A stretch of DNA of 61,390 nt from contig DVGM01000022.1 in assembly GCA_018712705.1 (NCBI GenBank), positions 1 through 61,390 of the forward strand, given 5' to 3'. Positions within the stretch are counted from its first letter, which is position 1. Each line of letters begins with the position of its first letter. The notes below the pieces were generated by a model. The model saw nothing but the letters and a program-made list of their open reading frames with translations. It did not search any database and was not told the DNA's origin. Positions 60,229 to 61,390 of the stretch are shown in pieces. This stretch comes from Aphodousia faecalis (GTDB lineage Bacteria; Pseudomonadota; Gammaproteobacteria; Burkholderiales; Burkholderiaceae_F). The position numbers and the translations under genes are program-made.

Positions 60229-61158
60229 ATGCGAGCTTTAGTGATTGGTGAAGTCAACGCCGCAGGCATTAAGCCTACAGCCGCGAGTTTGGTGACGGCT
60301 GCCGTTAAAGCTGCCGGTGTAACGGATATGCTTCTTTTGGGGCAGGGACAATCTGCGCAAGATGTGGCAAAGACTTTTAGTGGTGTTGAGACTGTTTTCG
60401 TTAATCCCGCTGACGGTGAAAATATCTTAACCGAGTCGCTCTCCAAAGCGGTTGTTGCTTTGGTCAAAGAACATGGATATAGCCATGTGTTTTTTGAAGC
60501 GAGTTCGATGGGTAAAAGTGTCATGCCCCGTGTGGCAGCGCTATTGGATGTTGCTCCGCTTTCTGATGTCACGGCGGTTATTGATGCGCAAACGTATGTT
60601 CGTCCGATTTTCGCCGGAAGCATTGAAGTGACGCTTAAAGATGAAGAACCGGTGATTGTCGCGAGTATTCGTGCAACGGCTTTTGATGCTTGTGAAAAGA
60701 ACGGTCAAGCGCAAATAGTCATGAATGCACCGTTTCCTGAAACGATGAGAACCCGCAAAGTAAGTTTTGAAGCCGTCAAAACGGATAGACCGGCACTGCA
60801 AGGCGCACGAATTGTGGTGGCTGGTGGCCGTGGTCTCGAAGATGAGGAAGGTTTTAAAAAGTTGGCTCAATTGGCTGATCGTTTGGGAGCGGCCATTGGT
60901 GCAACACGTGCCGTTGTGGATTTGGGTTTATGTCCTAACGATTGGCAAGTTGGTCAAACGGGTAAGATTATTGCTCCCGATTTATACATTGCCATCGGTA
61001 TTTCAGGGGCCATGCAGCATATTGCAGGCATTAAAGACGCCAAGGTTGTAGTAGCGATCAATAATGATCCTGAAGCACCGATCTTTGAAGTGGCCGATTA
61101 CGGTTTGGTCATGGATGCAAAGGCAGGCATTGATGAGCTGCTTAAAGAGTTGAATTGA
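60229..61158 (+). CDS. etfA: Electron transfer flavoprotein alpha subunit
   Basis: 309 residues. It holds FAD and forms the EtfAB heterodimer. The FAD domain has VVAGGRGL near 203 and GQTGKIIAPDLYIAIGISGAMQHIAG near 245-270, with the final NNDPEAPIFEVADYGLV. I start at ATG 60229, which has AAGGAG at ideal spacing; the ATG at 60223 is too close. A strong terminator follows. Confidence 0.96.
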   Translation: MRALVIGEVNAAGIKPTAASLVTAAVKAAGVTDMLLLGQGQSAQDVAKTFSGVETVFVNPADGENILTESLSKAVVALVKEHGYSHVFFEASSMGKSVMPRVAALLDVAPLSDVTAVIDAQTYVRPIFAGSIEVTLKDEEPVIVASIRATAFDACEKNGQAQIVMNAPFPETMRTRKVSFEAVKTDRPALQGARIVVAGGRGLEDEEGFKKLAQLADRLGAAIGATRAVVDLGLCPNDWQVGQTGKIIAPDLYIAIGISGAMQHIAGIKDAKVVVAINNDPEAPIFEVADYGLVMDAKAGIDELLKELN

Positions 61159-61177
61159 TAGCGGTATTTGCTTAAAG

Positions 61178-61210
61178 AAAATTTTGGGGGCGCAGGCCCC
61201 CAAATTTTTT
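61178..61210 (+). terminator. Terminator after etfA
   Basis: TTTGGGGG and CCCCCAAA form a stem with a 6-base loop, followed by six T, 20 bases after the stop. Confidence 0.9.
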
Positions 61211-61234
61211 AGCAAGAATTTTTAGTCAGAAGTC

Positions 61235-61262
61235 TTGACAAAGGCGATTTTGAGGTTAAAAT
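61235..61262 (+). promoter_or_regulatory. Sigma-70 promoter P1 at the right edge
   Basis: TTGACA (61235-61240), a 16-base spacer and TAAAAT (61257-61262), directing transcription out of the window. Confidence 0.75.
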
Positions 61263-61333
61263 ACACAATCCGTTGCTCAATGAGCGACGAAAGTCCAGAT
61301 CTTGTGGAGTTAAAAAATTTTTCTACAAGGCTC

Positions 61334-61362
61334 TTGACGGTGGAAAATTCTTCGAGTAAGAT
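61334..61362 (+). promoter_or_regulatory. Sigma-70 promoter P2 at the right edge
   Basis: TTGACG (61334-61339), a 17-base spacer and TAAGAT (61357-61362), 99 bases after P1 and in the same direction. Two such promoters in tandem suggest a highly expressed gene, possibly a stable RNA operon, beyond the window. Confidence 0.75.
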
Positions 61363-61390
61363 TCCACTCCCTGTTTGAGCAAGAGCTCAA

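Noticed and set aside
1..61390. tRNA, rRNA or CRISPR loci
   Set aside because: No tRNA T-loop with matching acceptor stem, no rRNA core sequence and no regularly spaced repeats were seen on reading; a tRNAscan-type run was not possible.

Overview
The window looks like a chromosomal segment of a betaproteobacterium of the order Burkholderiales, most likely a Sutterellaceae-type (Sutterella/Parasutterella-like) gut anaerobe. This placement is an inference. It rests on the betaproteobacterial gene orders (surE-nlpD-rlmD, lpxK-ycaR-kdsB-adk, ribF-ileS-lspA-coaBC-dut, rpsU-yqeY-dnaG-rpoD), a moderate base composition, a large autotransporter and FNR-type sites. I saw no tRNA, rRNA, CRISPR array or intact prophage.

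Layout. 1-4900 is an accessory zone. It holds a decayed IS21 istB end, a remnant of a pRiA4b ORF-3-like gene, a large autotransporter with an unusual promoter (FNR consensus plus a run of nine G) and a decayed IS4-family transposase abutting a LysR gene. 4980-7238 carries a divergent PLP aminotransferase and an EamA exporter, probably an amino-acid module controlled by the LysR protein. 7384-17688 is core envelope and RNA biology: tamA-tamB, flavin reductase, yqaA, surE, nlpD, rlmD and yihY. rpoS, which normally lies between nlpD and rlmD in relatives, is absent. 17764-20527 (minus) is lpxK-ycaR-kdsB-adk for LPS and nucleotide metabolism. 20795-24963 has a Tat-exported Dsb-like protein, a DUF2156 protein, xseA, sodB and a DUF192 protein.

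25000-31951 (minus) is a cold-shock gene, dut, a small membrane protein, coaBC, lspA, ileS and ribF. 32069-33675 encodes a cytochrome b and Tat-exported 4Fe-4S pair that resembles formate dehydrogenase electron-transfer subunits but has no catalytic subunit beside it. Then come bioB (of a type unlike the usual proteobacterial one), purN-rsmB, a Bcr/CflA-type MFS pump and an AEC carrier. A nickel-type ABC importer follows, in which the two ATPases are fused into one protein, and then rpmB-rpmG, a MATE pump, ispH, ybaK and an M20 hydrolase. 49442-58306 is the tsaD / rpsU-yqeY-dnaG-rpoD macromolecular-synthesis region. It carries a second full-length rpoD-like gene directly downstream and a potentially switching RNA structure with a terminator after rpsU. 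The window closes with dusA, etfB-etfA and two strong tandem promoters pointing out of the right edge.

Most interesting signals: (1) an FNR box and a homopolymeric G tract forming the promoter spacer of the autotransporter, suggesting oxygen-controlled phase variation; (2) tandem RpoD paralogues together with loss of rpoS from its usual place; (3) mutually exclusive hairpins and a terminator between rpsU and yqeY; (4) a structured 450-bp region between the two sigma genes.
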